Numbered from the stretch's first letter, positions 42,501 to 54,442 are shown. The stretch: DNA of 64,000 bases from Siniperca chuatsi (GCF_020085105.1 NC_058056.1:16797429-16861428), one strand, 5' to 3'. Translations and numbers: made by a program. The notes: generated by a model not told the origin, from the sequence alone.

Positions 42501-45500
42501 GAAGTTCTCTTTTGTTTGCTGGGTATTTCATGACCTGAATTCAGTCATGGAGGCGTGTGAGACATTAGCTGCCATCTCACCCTGTAATCTAGTTTTGTTT
42601 TTACTGGTGGCCAAGTATGGTCAAGATCCACGATGGGGGAAAAAAAGGTAATAAGAGCCCACTTCTGAGTTAAGCCAATAGTCAGTTTTACCATAATCTC
42701 TGACCCAATTTCAAGGATTTGGACAAATTCAGGGGTCTTATCGATGGCACAATCTTGTGAAATAGCAGATGGTGAGATGGGAGCCCTGGAACACTTTCAG
42801 AACAGATAAGGTGTGTAATGGGAAGGGATTGGTAAAATGTAAACAAGGACAAGAAGAGAGTAATGAGAGAGTCTTGTGACTAAATTACCTGTCTAATATT
42901 GTTTATGAAACCACAACCATAACAACACAGTGCGGTTTTTTAATCTGTAAAACAGATTTCCTGTTGAAAGTCTTCCCTGCTAGATGTTCTGTAGATTCAG
43001 CCCGATGACAACTGTTGTGTGACTGTTTCAAGTAGATCTGATGACCTTGCTGATATATGCTCTATTCAAGTTACCAGAAAAACAAGATTTCTATCAACTA
43101 GCAGCTAAGACCATGAACCAAACTGCTATCATCAGCAAAAAAGTGACAGCAAAAACTGGTAGTTACGAGCTTTGAAGCTGTAAACATCCAGCCTTGCTGT
43201 TTTGGCAGCTTTATGACTGAGGGAGAAAAACTAGTTCACCTGTCTATAAAAATAGTTTGGTACACATCAGTAAAAGTAAATCAAAAATAACATTTCATTT
43301 TCAGTGCTACATGTTCAGATTTCCGAGTGCTACTGTAAAATTTAATTTCTTTTATCTGTTTTTTTTTTGTTAAATCTAATTTGAGAGAAAGAGGACAAGA
43401 GGTGAAGCAGCCTGTTGAATATAAATGAATAAAAAAATAAATAAATAAATTTAACCACAATTACACCATGGAGCCTGTTTATCATGCCAGGAATTTCCCT
43501 TCCAGGTCAAAATGATGAATGTAGTAACTCAACACGAATCACAGCCGTAGGTTCACATGCAACTCAGCTGACTTCTTTCAGCCTGGTGAATTTATAGTTT
43601 GGTCATAAACACAGACTACTGTCTTTCTTTCATTAAACTGAGCAAAACTTATGCAAGATACTTGAGGCAGTTTGCCTAACATCATGAAACTTTGATAAAT
43701 TGGTGTATATTTTGAATTAGTGGTTACATGGTCATCTGATTAACTTGAGCTGTTGACGTATTAAAGACCCAAGTTCAGTTATTTTCCTTCATGCCACAGA
43801 GTCTACCACATTAGCTTCAATCTTGATGCTCACAGAATTAATACACAGCAATATTATCATACATTATTAGTTGTTCCTGTTCTCACCTCATTTTCCTCTC
43901 TCATGCCGTCTATGAGCTCCATCACCTTAATGAAGTGGTGGCAGCGGAGGGAATTATCAACAGCATGGGTAGGAAGTGCTTTGTGCTGCCAGTGTCTCCA
44001 TTCCCACAGAGATAGCTCTCTGGGTGGTGGTCCGCTTTTGGAAACTTCCTCCTTTGGGACATGTAATCACATCATAAAAATATATGGCGTTGGTAAAATA
44101 GTAACATTATATTCAAGCCAGTAACAAAAGACGCACAGGAAGGAATATAGCAAGGTTCTTGCACATATCACATAAAAATTCCTGTCTTTCTACACATAAC
44201 TTTCCAACCTTGGGGTTAAGATTTAGCCACCTGAAATCACAACAAATTAAGTGTCTGGAGCAAAAACGGGAGCAAACGCAGAATTGCACTAAGATGCAGT
44301 AATGACTCCTAACAATATCTAAATCTCTAGAGATGCATTTAAAATACAAATTTAGGTCACTTTAGTCACTTTTTAAAAGATATTATGGTCTCAATTCAAT
44401 TTCGCTACTTCCAATGTCACTATAAATCTATTTCATTAAAAGATATTACAATTGAAATGCTTGAATGACAGGAGTCTTAGCTAATCATTCCAGCAACTTC
44501 TTTGTAAACTATACTTTGTTTTATTTATATTTCTTTTTATGTATTATTTCATTATTAAAAGGGTCTTATTAAAAAAAACATATACTGTATTTGGGTTTCA
44601 TGGCATGGAAGGGCAAAATGGGCTTCCAGTGGCTTTATCTTCATTTACATTGTCTTCCATTGTCTGGTACTTTTCAGACCTGCACAAGAAACATACAAAG
44701 AAAGAAAGAAAAAAGAGAGAAAGAAACCTGAGGCGGTCGATCACTGGGTAGGGACATGAAGTGTGACTGTTTCAGGGTTGGATGAGCTTCATCTTCCTGC
44801 AGCCTCATGGTGGACTCCCAGAGGGAATATTCAGCACTGCTCAGAAACCCGTCCGACGTTGCACTGCCCTGCCAAACTACCACATTAGACACACACAAAC
44901 TCAGAAACCAACGTCCAGCTTCTCCAATCAAGGAAACTTTTTTTCCCCTCCAGCTCCATTTTGAATAACCAAAATCTACTCCTGCCTTATCACTCACTCA
45001 GATTTTGAGGGTGGATGAGTGAGGCCCGTCCCTCAGAGTGGGACCGTCGACCCTTGACAGATCGCCTGCTGCTCTCCCGATGGTCAAACTGGCCACAGAC
45101 AATGTGCATCTTGTGCAGGGTGGGGTTCACCCCCCCGGGCAGCATGCGGGGACTGTTGGGGTACATGTGGAACTTGCTTTTGTTGCCGATGATGGACTTG
45201 TACACACTGCGCTTGTTGCTCTGGCTCTGGTTGTAGGTCTGAGGAAAACAAAGGTTAAAAGTTTGGTACAGGTGGTTTTGTGGATCTGTGTGGGGTTAAT
45301 CTGCTCTGAGTAGAGAAATGTTAAGTGCATTTGGTAGAGCATCAAACTTTTAATTTGATGGCTCATTTCATCTTGCTTTTGTAATTGCGACTCAAACTCT
45401 CACCCTCTCCTCGCGTCCCTCAGCCAGGATGACAACAATACGTCCCTGCCGCTTACGTCCAGTACGTCCCATTCGCTGCACCAGGCGGATGGGATTCTTC

Positions 45501-48500
45501 TGTGCATCGAAGCAAACAATGAGGTCCACCTCTCCGATATCCAGCCCCTCCTCCCCGACACAGGTTGATACCAGCGTGTTGAAGCCTCCCTGACGGAACC
45601 TGTACACCACCTAAAACACAAGTGAACAGTAGAAACAAAGCTATAAACAGTTAAAGTATTCTAATCTGTGTGTGTCTACCCATTGTGATATACAGCAAAT
45701 GTAGTATGTAAATACGTATCTGTGCTAGCTACTTAAATTGAGTTTACTTAAATTGTGTGCATGTACAATAAAATGCCCTTTTACATATTAAAGATCTGGT
45801 ATATTTTTTGTAAATGATGTGTGTACAGGACACAATGTACATTTACATCTAAGCGATATTCCTGCATTATTTATTTAGAGGAACTGGCACAGATGTCTGC
45901 AGAGCAATTTGAATGCTAAGCAACCAGCAGTGAAATCAATGCAACAGCAGTTTTGCTTTACAAGGTACACTTCTACTGCACAGTGCCACAAATGAGTGCA
46001 TTCAACTTGAAAATGGAACTTAATCCTAACAAGGAGGAAGAGAGGGAAAAGTTTATATTAAATCCCCAGATGAAGGGTGAACAGTAGACGGGTGTAAAAG
46101 TATACTCATTTTACTCTCTATAAAATGCCTATTTTATTTTATGTAGTGTTATAGTTGATGCAGCTAAATGTTTAGCTTGATGTAGGCTTTTAATAAGTTG
46201 TTCTTGAGAATTTTACCACCATATCACGTTACTGTAAATCTGCCTTTGGCAAAAAACAAAGGCATCTAGTCTCTACCTCCAGTTGTTCCTTTTGGGTGAA
46301 GCCTTTGACTCCCTTCCCTGCTGAGGCTTGGCCCATAAAGGTCATGACCCTTATCAGCGGAGCATGACGGTTCAACATGGCTGCGATCTCCTGTACGCTC
46401 TCACGGAACGATGAAAAGATCATCACACGCGTGCTTACTTCCTGAGGACCTGAACCTGGACATTAATGAGACAGAAGAGAAAGAGACAGATTAAAATTTC
46501 CTTCAGTAACCATGAGCTGATTTATTACAGTACTTTAACTTACAGTATGCCTGTTTGATTCAGATGCTGGAATACTTTGTTCTGTGATCAACATACCCAC
46601 ATCAAAAATTTTGCTAAATTATTAGCTCTTACAGGTTGAGTTATTCTGCAACAAATGCTGTACTGTGGATACTTTTACTGCTTTCTGTCTCTGGACAACA
46701 GTGTCCAAACAATGTTTCAAATCTTCAGATATTAATTTACCAGGAATTTTAGAGAGGTAAACATGAAACAATAAAACTCTAATATTTAATGTAAGCATAG
46801 CAACAAGGTTAAACAGCTTTAACACAATGCTAGATGCTTTCTATTTGCTGTAGTGAGAACATGAAGAGAATTATAGGTTTCAACTTTCACTCAGAACAAT
46901 CACTGCATGTATGAGTCACAGGATAGCACTGCTACAGTAAATAAATCACCTTTGTTGTCTGGTGAGCTCTCAGCTCTGAAATGCTGCAGCACCACCTCCT
47001 CCAGTTTCTCCAGTTTGGGGTGACTGTAAATGAAAGGCTCATCTGGACCTAGAAGTATCAATTGTAGAGGATGTTAGTCAGATAGATGTTGTATATTCTA
47101 TGCTATATTTTAAAGTAAATTGAGGCATTTTGTTTCCAAATTGGAGAGAAGTGGTATCGAGATACCTGCCATCAAAATGCCTCATCCAACTACCGGTACA
47201 TAAGAAAGGCTCAGAAATTTGATTGATATGGTATGAATGAGTGCTCAGGTACCAGCAGATGGCTTCACAAACATTGCTTCCATCTCATGGTAAAGGTCCA
47301 TTAAGGAGGGAGTCCTCTGCAGCTCATTTCTGGCCCTGGACATCTCTGAAATCATGGAGAGTGCACATATCAAACACTTGTTTTACGAATCATACACAGA
47401 TCTTACACATTATTGAGTATACATACACCCAGGAGCACTGATGGACAATCTGGGATATGAAAGGGTGTTCAACTGAAATATGCAACACAAGCATATGTGA
47501 GGAAGAAATGTTCTCACATTCAGTAAAACCTTTTTTCTGTGGATAAAGTGCAACGAAATACAATGAATGCCTGAAGGTAAGGTGACCGACCTCTGGAGCC
47601 GTCCATGATTCCCTGGATGTAAAAGAAGAGTGATCGGAGCCCCATCTGCATCAGTAGCTCGTAGCCATGGTACAGGCTGATGCAAAGGGCAAAGTCGCCC
47701 TCCAGCATTCCCTGCTGCGGACCCTGCAGAGAGCAGGAGAGGATGTGAGTCCATAAGATCATTGTAAGACCACTGGTAAGAATTTGACTTAAATAAAGGC
47801 TTTAAATAAATAAAATATCTGTAAGTTATGAGCTTTATCAACTGTTCCAATAACATATTTTACACTGCTTCTACTGTATTACAAAATACGTTAATACATT
47901 ATTGTCATCTGCAAATAAAATGTAATTAATGTAAATTATTTATTAAGCTGAATTCTAAAATGGTATTTAAATTGAAGAGTCATCTAATGTATTCCAACTA
48001 AACATAAACACTATATCTACCACCATATCTAAACTTGGACAGAAAATCCATCCAAAATGTTCATTCAACTACCAGACAATGCTCTAAAAGGCTTTAAAAG
48101 AAAATATAGTACAAATCCAATAATCTAGACAGGTCATATTTATACACTGTCTAAACCTTGTGATTGATTATTTTCTACAGCCTTGGGCACATCTTTATGG
48201 AGCCCCGAAACGGACAAAATGTAAATGATTAATGGACAAGTAAAAATAATACAACTTATACAAGTAATGAATGATGAATGATTTCATCAATAAATAATAC
48301 TGTTAGTTAAATAATTAAAATGGAGCGTAAAAAGAAATATAAAGCTTTATACTTTCTTTATAAAATGACACCAGCCAGTGCACATAATATTAATCATTCA
48401 TACACTGTACTGCATACTGCTGCATCGTTGTATAAACTCAGTAACATTAGCAAAAGCTTTTCAGTCAGCTAACGCTAACAAAGTTAGCAAGCAAATACTA

Positions 48501-49015
48501 CTTGAATTTAACAGACCTCATGCTTCTATCTTCATAACATTATCTTCATCTTCAAGTGCATGTCTGTTGTCTTCATCAAGGACCATTCATTGCTTTTTTT
48601 TAAAAAAACTAACTGGAGGTAAAGGAGAAGTATAACGCTGTAAATTTTTTAAACGGCATTTTAATTATTAAACTAACAATATTATTTACTGATATATGCA
48701 TTTATATTTCTAACTTGTTTGATAACTTTTTACTACATTTTGTCAGGTTCGGGGCTCCATACAGCCTTAAAAGGAGCCCCAGTAATTCTGAAAGGCTATG
48801 TATCATATCATGTAAAATTATATATTATAGCATACAGTCTATAACACAATAGCACTCAAGGATTCATAGAGCAGAGTCCGTGCCTTGATGTTTGGCGGTG
48901 GGTTCTTGCGGAACTGATCCCTGGCGAGGATAAGCTGGTATTTGCTGAGAGTCCGCAGGTCTTTCTGTGCCATCACCCGGTTCTGGACCAGACGAGACAT
49001 GAATTTCTCCAGCAC
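30242..49015 (-). CDS. fancm: Fanconi anaemia group M protein (FANCM), 3' 19 exons
   Basis: FANCM is an SF2 DNA translocase that remodels stalled forks and anchors the Fanconi core complex. Exons 5' to 3': 48884-49015, 47591-47723, 47253-47345, 46950-47048, 46277-46455, 45404-45610, 44994-45238, 44728-44863, 43887-44051, 34248-36095, 33528-33596, 33217-33336, 32720-32885, 32452-32558, 31824-32326, 31655-31745, 31203-31551, 30536-30830, 30242-30368. All phases agree: 1,687 residues and a TAG stop. Seen in order (window residues): helicase insert and domain 2 with [25 protein letters not shown] and [12 protein letters not shown] (about 155-275); MHF-binding region ([10 protein letters not shown]...[10 protein letters not shown], about 420-480); the 616-aa exon with the RMI-binding MM2-like motif [13 protein letters not shown]; acidic linkers; ERCC4-like domain ([20 protein letters not shown]) and C-terminal tail. 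The N-terminal ATP-binding half of the helicase, roughly 380 residues, is not in the window. The exon at 44994-45238 has two possible donors; 44994 keeps the frame. Confidence 0.95.
30466..30526. repeat. (TA)n(CA)n compound microsatellite next to a fancm donor
   Basis: A TA run (about 30,466-30,499) joins a CA run (30,500-30,526). On the fancm strand it starts about 10 nt after the donor of the exon ending at 30,536. Confidence 0.95.
30993..31090 (+). mobile_element. hAT-like repeat, copy 2 (fragment)
   Basis: 'gtgcagctaatgattatttt' matches the terminal region of the same family seen at 7.5, 34.0 and 51.6 kb. Only one end is recognisable. It lies in a fancm intron. Confidence 0.45.
33981..34226 (+). 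mobile_element. hAT-like repeat, copy 3 (both ends present)
   Basis: It begins 'aagctgcaac' and ends 'gttgcagccc', an inverted pair with eight of ten positions matching. Inside are 'ggttccaggttcttaaatgt', 'gaatatttcctg', 'tatctttgggttttgacat' and 'accaaatgatttatcgagaa'. It is about 246 bp, non-coding, and ends 22 bp from the 3' edge of the 1.8-kb fancm exon. Confidence 0.7.
36101..36130. repeat. CA microsatellite at a fancm acceptor
   Basis: An imperfect CA tract (TG on the gene strand) begins a few bases upstream of the acceptor of the large fancm exon that starts at 36,095. It takes the place of a normal polypyrimidine tract. Confidence 0.9.
38547..38590. repeat. 13-bp perfect inverted repeat, possible transposon fragment
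   Basis: The arms 'cttatagtgatca' (38,547-38,559) and 'tgatcactataag' (38,578-38,590) are exact reverse complements around 18 bp. The left side is preceded by 'acagtggaaacct', which recalls the ends of pogo/Tc1-type elements. The class is only a suggestion. Confidence 0.6.
41758..42160 (+). mobile_element. Non-autonomous TIR-type repeat, copy 2 (uninterrupted)
   Basis: It carries the landmarks of the 20,514-21,364 repeat in the same order: 'tgctactttacg', 'aagattttacatacaaaa', 'agcttcacctccaccagcta' and an end with 'ctgaatacttcctccaccc'. It is non-coding and lies in the 7.8-kb fancm intron. Confidence 0.6.
47724..48883 (-). other. fancm intron with probable GC donor
   Basis: On the gene strand the intron begins GCACGG after AAG and ends TCTCTGCAG. 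The protein runs NPPPNIK into [11 protein letters not shown], both phase 0, matching vertebrate FANCM. No in-frame GT donor lies nearby. Most of the intron is occupied by the TIR element at 48,198-48,759. Confidence 0.7.
48198..48759. mobile_element. 562-bp TIR element with TA target duplication
   Basis: The left end 'tggagccccgaaacggacaa' is repeated inverted at the right end ('tttgtcaggttcggggctcc' then 'a'); about 25 of the first 28 positions pair. TA flanks both sides (48,196-48,197 and 48,760-48,761). The interior is AT-rich and non-coding. The TA duplication suggests a Tc1/mariner-like mobiliser, but the family is not identified. Confidence 0.65.
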
Positions 49016-50792
49016 CTAGCAGGATGAGTAACAAACAGATACATAGGTCATCGATAATAGGCTATTTCCTGTGTTAAGGGGTAATGCATCAGACTGACTA
49101 GCTAACACCCTGCAGGTGGAAAGTGCATCCACACACACACACACAGACTGAACAGAAGTCTTACTTGAACAAGCGACACATAATAACACTAAAATGAGCT
49201 AGATTCTTTCTTCCTTTTGTCCTTAGAATTGGAGGAGAGATGGAAGCAGTTTTTCAAACAGACAATTTTAACAATATCTATTCATCCTCACGACCGCAGA
49301 TAATGGGAAGCTGGGTCATTACAATTTCAATTTCAGCTGTATGGAACTGCTGCTCTAGAAACCGAACAGAATAAAAGGCTACTCTGAAAGAAGAAGTGGG
49401 CTGCCCTTTGAAATTAATTGGTAAAAAAAAAAAAAAAAAAAAAAAGATTTTGTAACAGATGACAAGCAATTTAGTTGTATTGATTTGTAAATTATGTCTG
49501 TATTATGAAGTGGAAACAAAGCTTATAATATGATGTCAAAGTAGGCCAAATGACGTTAGCCTACATTTACACAAATCTGACATTTTCCATATTAATCGTT
49601 TTATAATACTAATAGTTTTATATTAATAAAGGCTATACTTCAACATTTATACAAATATTGTATATATTATATATAAAACAAATTTTAAGACATATTGACA
49701 TATATTTTATATTTCATATGGTATTTAAAAACACCTTGACAGTCACCACTGGGATAACAAGTGTTAATGATTTAAGAGAATAGAATAGAGAGCATAGTAT
49801 ACTTTAACATACACACATACATTACATATAAAATATTTTTTCAAAATATCTTGACACATTTTTTCTTATTAAATGCTTATTAATTTTGTTGGCAATCAAG
49901 CATCACAATCAACAAAATAAGAAAAAACACAAACCCATCACTGCTGCATGCGACATAAAGACAAGAAAAGACAAAGACAAAAGACAAAGAAAGAAGGAAA
50001 AGAAAAAAAGTATTATTCACATTGAGGAATCAAAGTTGTAAATAGAAGAAATTAAGGCTGTACCGAATGTCATTTTTTTTACACTCAAAGCTTCTCTTGA
50101 GGTTTTCATTCAAATTATGCTTTAGTCGTCATATTTTATGATGTCATCACCCTAAAACAAATCCTCTAACAAAATCCTCAATGTAAATAAAATGATTCAT
50201 CAGATTAAATTAGTCTTTTTTTATTAAATCAACTTTCTTTAATGAATTTAATTCGTCAGTTTCGTCAACATAAATACATCCAAATACGATCCAATAAGGG
50301 CATAAAATAATTATGAAATAATAATCGTACCCCTAGGCTTAACTGTTGTTTTTGAGAGGCTAAATGCCAAACAAATATGGATTGAAGCAGAATATTTTGT
50401 TAGATAAAAAACATGTTATGAATTTTGGAAATTATTACATTTATCTTTTTTCAATAAATTTTGACTTTTGGACTTTACAACGCTCTGGAGTTATTGGAAA
50501 TGTTTGGATCACACCAGTCGGAAACAATCCTATGCTGGAATCTAATTCTACAAATAGTATAATATTAATAATATTAGTGTAGGCTAATCTTTATTCCTGA
50601 TCTCTAGAGAATGACTGATATTTTGGTGATCCCTTGACTTTCCATTTAGCACCACCAACCATATTTCTACTTGTCCAACAACACTATAGTTCATGACAGG
50701 ATTAAAGCTAACATAGTTAGCATTTTCCCACGCCAACTGTACACAGTAACATTTGTGCATCTGACCATTTTCTATATTAGCTCATTTTTTTC

Positions 50793-50911
50793 AGGATCAA
50801 GGGGGCTCACATTGGGTGAAAGGCAGGGTACACCCTGGACAAGTCGCAAGTCTATCACATATACAGAGACGACCATTCACACTCACAAGGCAGGGCAATT
50901 TAGAGTCACTT
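50793..50911 (-). repeat. Dispersed teleost repeat, copy 2
   Basis: It contains 'ggctcacattgggtgaaagg', 'cagggtacaccctggaca' and 'gggcaatttagagtcac', which correspond in inverted order to parts of the copy at 1,195-1,400. It is degraded and truncated. Confidence 0.55.
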
Positions 50912-51558
50912 AACTTAATTAATAAATGTTAAACACTGCATGTCCAGATGTTAACAAGCCACAGTAACTGTATGGATGCTAACAAGCTGGCATGCTTAAT
51001 GTTTTGGGCTAGATGTCAACATTTATTAGTTTGTAATATGCATATTAAGATGCTAATGTTAGCATGTTAGCATGCTTAAAACGTACAGTTTAGACTGATC
51101 AGAGTCTGACCATGTGTAAGATGCCACTGTAGAGAGGATTAACTCTATTAATTCCGACAACATCATGGCCTTTTCTCTAGCGCCACCCTCAGGACAACTA
51201 GCGGGAGAACTCTAACAGGACCAAAGTTGTGTCTACATTGTTTTATCCACTCAACTATTTTGTTTTCTGGTGTACAGTATAATAATTACAGCCCCATTAA
51301 TCTTTAGTGCCTGTGCGTGGCAGAGAGAAGCAGACAGCACTGAGAGAAAAGGACCACAATATGATTACAAGGCAAAATCTCTCTCTAGTTAATTAACAGG
51401 TGGAGCTCAATGAGGGAATGTGTACGCAGCGGTCAGGACCAGATTATGAGATTACACGGAAACAGATTAGTGAAGTTGCCGTTTTTGTCCGATAGAAATG
51501 TGGAGTGAAATGACCAAATGAGCAGAAAGAAAAACTGCTCTAGTTCTTCTACAGTTTT

Positions 51559-51842
51559 ACTGCAACTAGGGATTATATTCATTATTGATTCACTTTAACA
51601 ATTTTTTCCCTTGATTATATGATTAATTGTTTAGTCTATAAAACATCAGAAAACAATGAAAAATGCCCATCATGATATCCTAGAGCACAAACGCCCCCCC
51701 AAAATTTTTTTTTCAGTTGACTATAATGTAAGACCAAAAACACATTTGAGAACCTGGAACCTTGAAAAATGACTTAAATGATTTATTTATTTTCAAACTA
51801 ATTGTGATCGACTAATCAATTATTCGACTAATCGTTGCTCTA
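51559..51842 (-). mobile_element. hAT-like repeat, copy 4 (inverted relative to copies 1 and 3)
   Basis: It runs from 'actgcaacta' to 'gactaatcgttgctc'. The interior 'gagaacctggaacc' is the reverse complement of the 'ggttccaggttct' seen in copy 3, which sets the orientation. It is non-coding. Confidence 0.6.
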
Positions 51843-52451
51843 CTTTTATCACGTCATGAAGCATATTTGCAGTATCCTTCATCTTGCATGGCAGTTAGCA
51901 CTATCGGACCATTACTCTTTGTTTACCGGTGTAACTATGAGTCTACCAGTTTGTTTATATACTTATTTGTTTATTTGCTTACTTATCTATTTGTTCATTC
52001 ATTCAGAGGAATACATGAAATCAGAAAAGCATGAAGTGGAAGTAAAACATTCTGGGTCTTTGCTTTTGCTGATACCATATAACATGTTACATCTTTTAAT
52101 TTTATCCACCTACCATACCTGACATTGTACTGTAGATAGTATTAGAACAAGATTAATTTGAAGCAGAAAAGGTTATTGCTTTAATGCAGAAAACTGGAAG
52201 ACAAACACTGTTCTTCCCCTGAAAATAAAGCAAAAGAGTTCCAGGCAATGGCAGATGGAAGTGGAGAGCGTAAAAAGCTAAAAAAATAAAAAGGGAAAGA
52301 TCACTTTCTAAAACACTACCATGAACAATATGACAGAGAGAGGGTACCATTTTTTGGCCATGGTCTCATCTGTTAACAGTAACAATAGTAATGTATCACA
52401 ATCAAAATTATAATGATACACAGATTTCTAAAATAACTTAATGTACCACCT

Positions 52452-52525
52452 CCCCGAAGGGAAACTCTGTAACAAAGAGTTTCCCTTCGGGGATCAATAA
52501 AGTATTTCTGATTCTGATTCTGATA
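52452..52525 (+). mobile_element. Retroelement-like 3' tail with a 17-bp hairpin
   Basis: The arms 'ccccgaagggaaactct' (52,452-52,468) and 'agagtttcccttcgggg' (52,476-52,492) are exact reverse complements around 7 nt. They are followed by 'atcaataaagtatttctg' and 'attctgattctgat'. The words 'ggggatcaataaagtatt' plus a short 3' microsatellite are, from memory, the 3' end of a common fish non-LTR retrotransposon; only the end remains. Confidence 0.6.
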
Positions 52526-52672
52526 TAGATGAAGGTAAATTGAGGTTAGGGTCAGGGTCTCATAAAAATAGAAAAACAAACATGAAGTGCATTTGGATTA
52601 TTCCCAAAGCCAGTAAGATTATTAAAAAGAGGAGAGGAGAGGACGTGTGCCAAATAACATCGACAGCCGCTT

Positions 52673-52690
52673 CACTGAGCATGCTCAGTG
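52673..52690. repeat. 18-bp perfect palindrome
   Basis: CACTGAGCATGCTCAGTG is its own reverse complement. It sits 20 bp from an inverted CCAAT motif (GATTGG, about 52,704-52,709) in a segment richer in G and C than its flanks. Confidence 0.85.
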
Positions 52691-53599
52691 GGGGCCACCA
52701 GTTGATTGGTTGAGGGGCATGGAGCTAAGTGACGGGGAATCAGTGAAAAAGCCAGTCTGTAGGCAGCCATTAATAACAGAACCTACACTAAGCTGAACTC
52801 TCACTCCTGCATGTCAACATTGGAGGGACTTATTAGTATGTGTGTCTGCATGGTAAAGCTTGCCTTGTCATCATCAATACTTATTACAAGTTGCTCTCCT
52901 TTATAAAGAGAAAACATAAGGACAAACACAAACCAAGTAATGGTGTAGGTGGGTAAATGTTGAGTGTAGAGTACTGTAGGGTGTGTGTGTGTGTGTACAT
53001 TAGTGTACGTGTGTCTGTGTTTGCATGTGTGTATTTACATGGAGACTCCCCCACAGACTATAGAGGATTACATAATGTCCTCTCTACGTGTGTGTTGACG
53101 GGTGCAACATGGTGGCTGGCTGTTGCAGTGACACAGATCAGAGAAAATCCTGCTTAGCCTGTCCCCTAGCGAGCGCACAAGTTCAAGTTTGTTTATTATC
53201 CTTGCAAGGAAAATATTTGTTTACCATCAACGTCAATAAAAGACAAATTATTAAAATAATAAGACATGAAAAAAGCTAAGCAAAGAACAAAAGAGATTAT
53301 TATTTTAAATGCATTATTGTTCCTCTTTTTCAGGTCTTCTGGTGTTTGTGTCCGAGCAGATTGTTGTATATTTTAAAGTATGTTGCAGTGGGTCTGTATT
53401 CCCTCTCCTATTAAACTTACAAGATAGTCATGGCTGTCACACAGGCACATGTGTAGATGCACACACACTTTTAATTTACTCCCTGTTCCCTCTACCACTG
53501 GATGTCCATACTGTTAAAGACATTCATCAATTTCTTAAACGGTTGGAGTGCAAATAATCACACCTGTACGTGCAACCAGGTGTCACTGTTACAAACAGG

Positions 53600-53850
53600 C
53601 AGGGCTCCAGACTAACTTTGTTTCACCACTGTCCCAGAACCATCCCGAAAAACAATTTTAACCGTCGCGAAGTGAATGTAAACTGTCCCAAAATCAAAAT
53701 GGTGTTTGTTTACTTTGTTGGTATCATCTATAGTTGTTAGTGGCATAATAAAAACACCATTAAAATGTCTAACCCTTGCAGTTACAGCTCTATGGGCTAC
53801 AGCACATAACAAATAGGCACCTGTACTCACATATAAACAGGTAAATTAGG
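53600..53850 (+). mobile_element. Possible transposon left-end fragment
   Basis: It begins 'cagggctccagactaacttt', which I recall as the start of a dispersed fish DNA element. No right end or coding region was found and the right limit is arbitrary. Confidence 0.3.
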
Positions 53851-53999
53851 AAATAAAAACCACAAAAGGCACTTGGAAACTACTGCTAAGATGCTGTTGA
53901 AGACCAATGCTGACTGTCAAAGGGCACCTTTTGTTACTGTTGCCATCTTGACCCCTTCTGGGATTACTGTTGGAGGAAATGTGTGGGGGGGTCTCGGGT

Positions 54000-54442
54000 A
54001 TTTATCGTCTCGGGAAGCAGCAACAGCAGCAGGAGGAGGAGGAGGAGGTTGCGTGAGCCAGTAGTGTCACGTGGTCCGCCCTCTTCTCCTGTAAACATCG
54101 CATTCACCTTCGGCTAAAAGGAGGGCAGCGTCGCGCCGCTTCTTTCTCGTGTTTTAGCGAATGAAACGTACACCCAGCGAAGGAGTAATGGCTCGTTTAA
54201 GTCAGATATAACATTGCGAATATGATTATGGCTACATGTGTCTTGGAAAGCTTCGTAGTGCCTGGTTTGTTGTCCAGAAAGTAACGGTTGTCCTAATCCG
54301 GACGAGCAACTCACCGAGGTCCGAGGAAAAAAGATTAAGATTATTAAAACACTTAAACGAAGCGCAAATTCAACGGCGATTCATAAGTAACTTTTAGAGG
54401 TATTTTTCCTCGGTAGGTACTAGTGTAGTCGTACAAACAGAA
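54000..54442 (+). promoter_or_regulatory. Promoter and 5' UTR of the SOUL-domain gene
   Basis: An AGC/AGG repeat (about 54,018-54,049) is followed by an E-box, TCACGTGG at 54,067-54,074, and CpG-rich DNA (GTCGCGCCGC, 54,128 onward). No TATA box was recognised. The start site is probably between 54,080 and 54,200. The 5' UTR leads to GAAATGG at the start codon. Confidence 0.5.

Larger units (their letters stand above)
36096..43886 (-). other. Large fancm intron, 7.8 kb
   Basis: The protein reads directly from MREENE (exon ending 43,887) into GECHYEQE (exon starting 36,095), so no exon is missing. The intron is AT-rich. It holds CA tracts near 36,455-36,480, a 13-bp inverted repeat (38,547-38,590), a TIR-type repeat copy (41,758-42,160), short poly-T and poly-A runs and an AAAT-type repeat near 43,428-43,450. 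Open frames inside show no family resemblance. Confidence 0.7.
49016..53999. other. DNA upstream of the first visible fancm exon, no exons found
   Basis: I searched by eye for minus-strand exons carrying the FANCM Walker A (TGLGKT) or DEAH motifs and found none. The stretch holds an A run (about 49,423-49,445), repeat copies at 50,793, 51,559 and 52,452, a palindrome at 52,673 and a GT tract near 52,979. Segments near 51,300-51,480 and 52,640-52,760 are more complex and could be regulatory. Confidence 0.5.

Noticed and set aside
44991-44997. Alternative fancm donor 3 nt upstream on the gene strand (after CTGA, GTGAGT)
   Set aside because: It is closer to consensus but gives phase 1, which does not fit the phase-2 start of the next exon at 44,863; the donor leaving 44,994 as last base keeps the frame.
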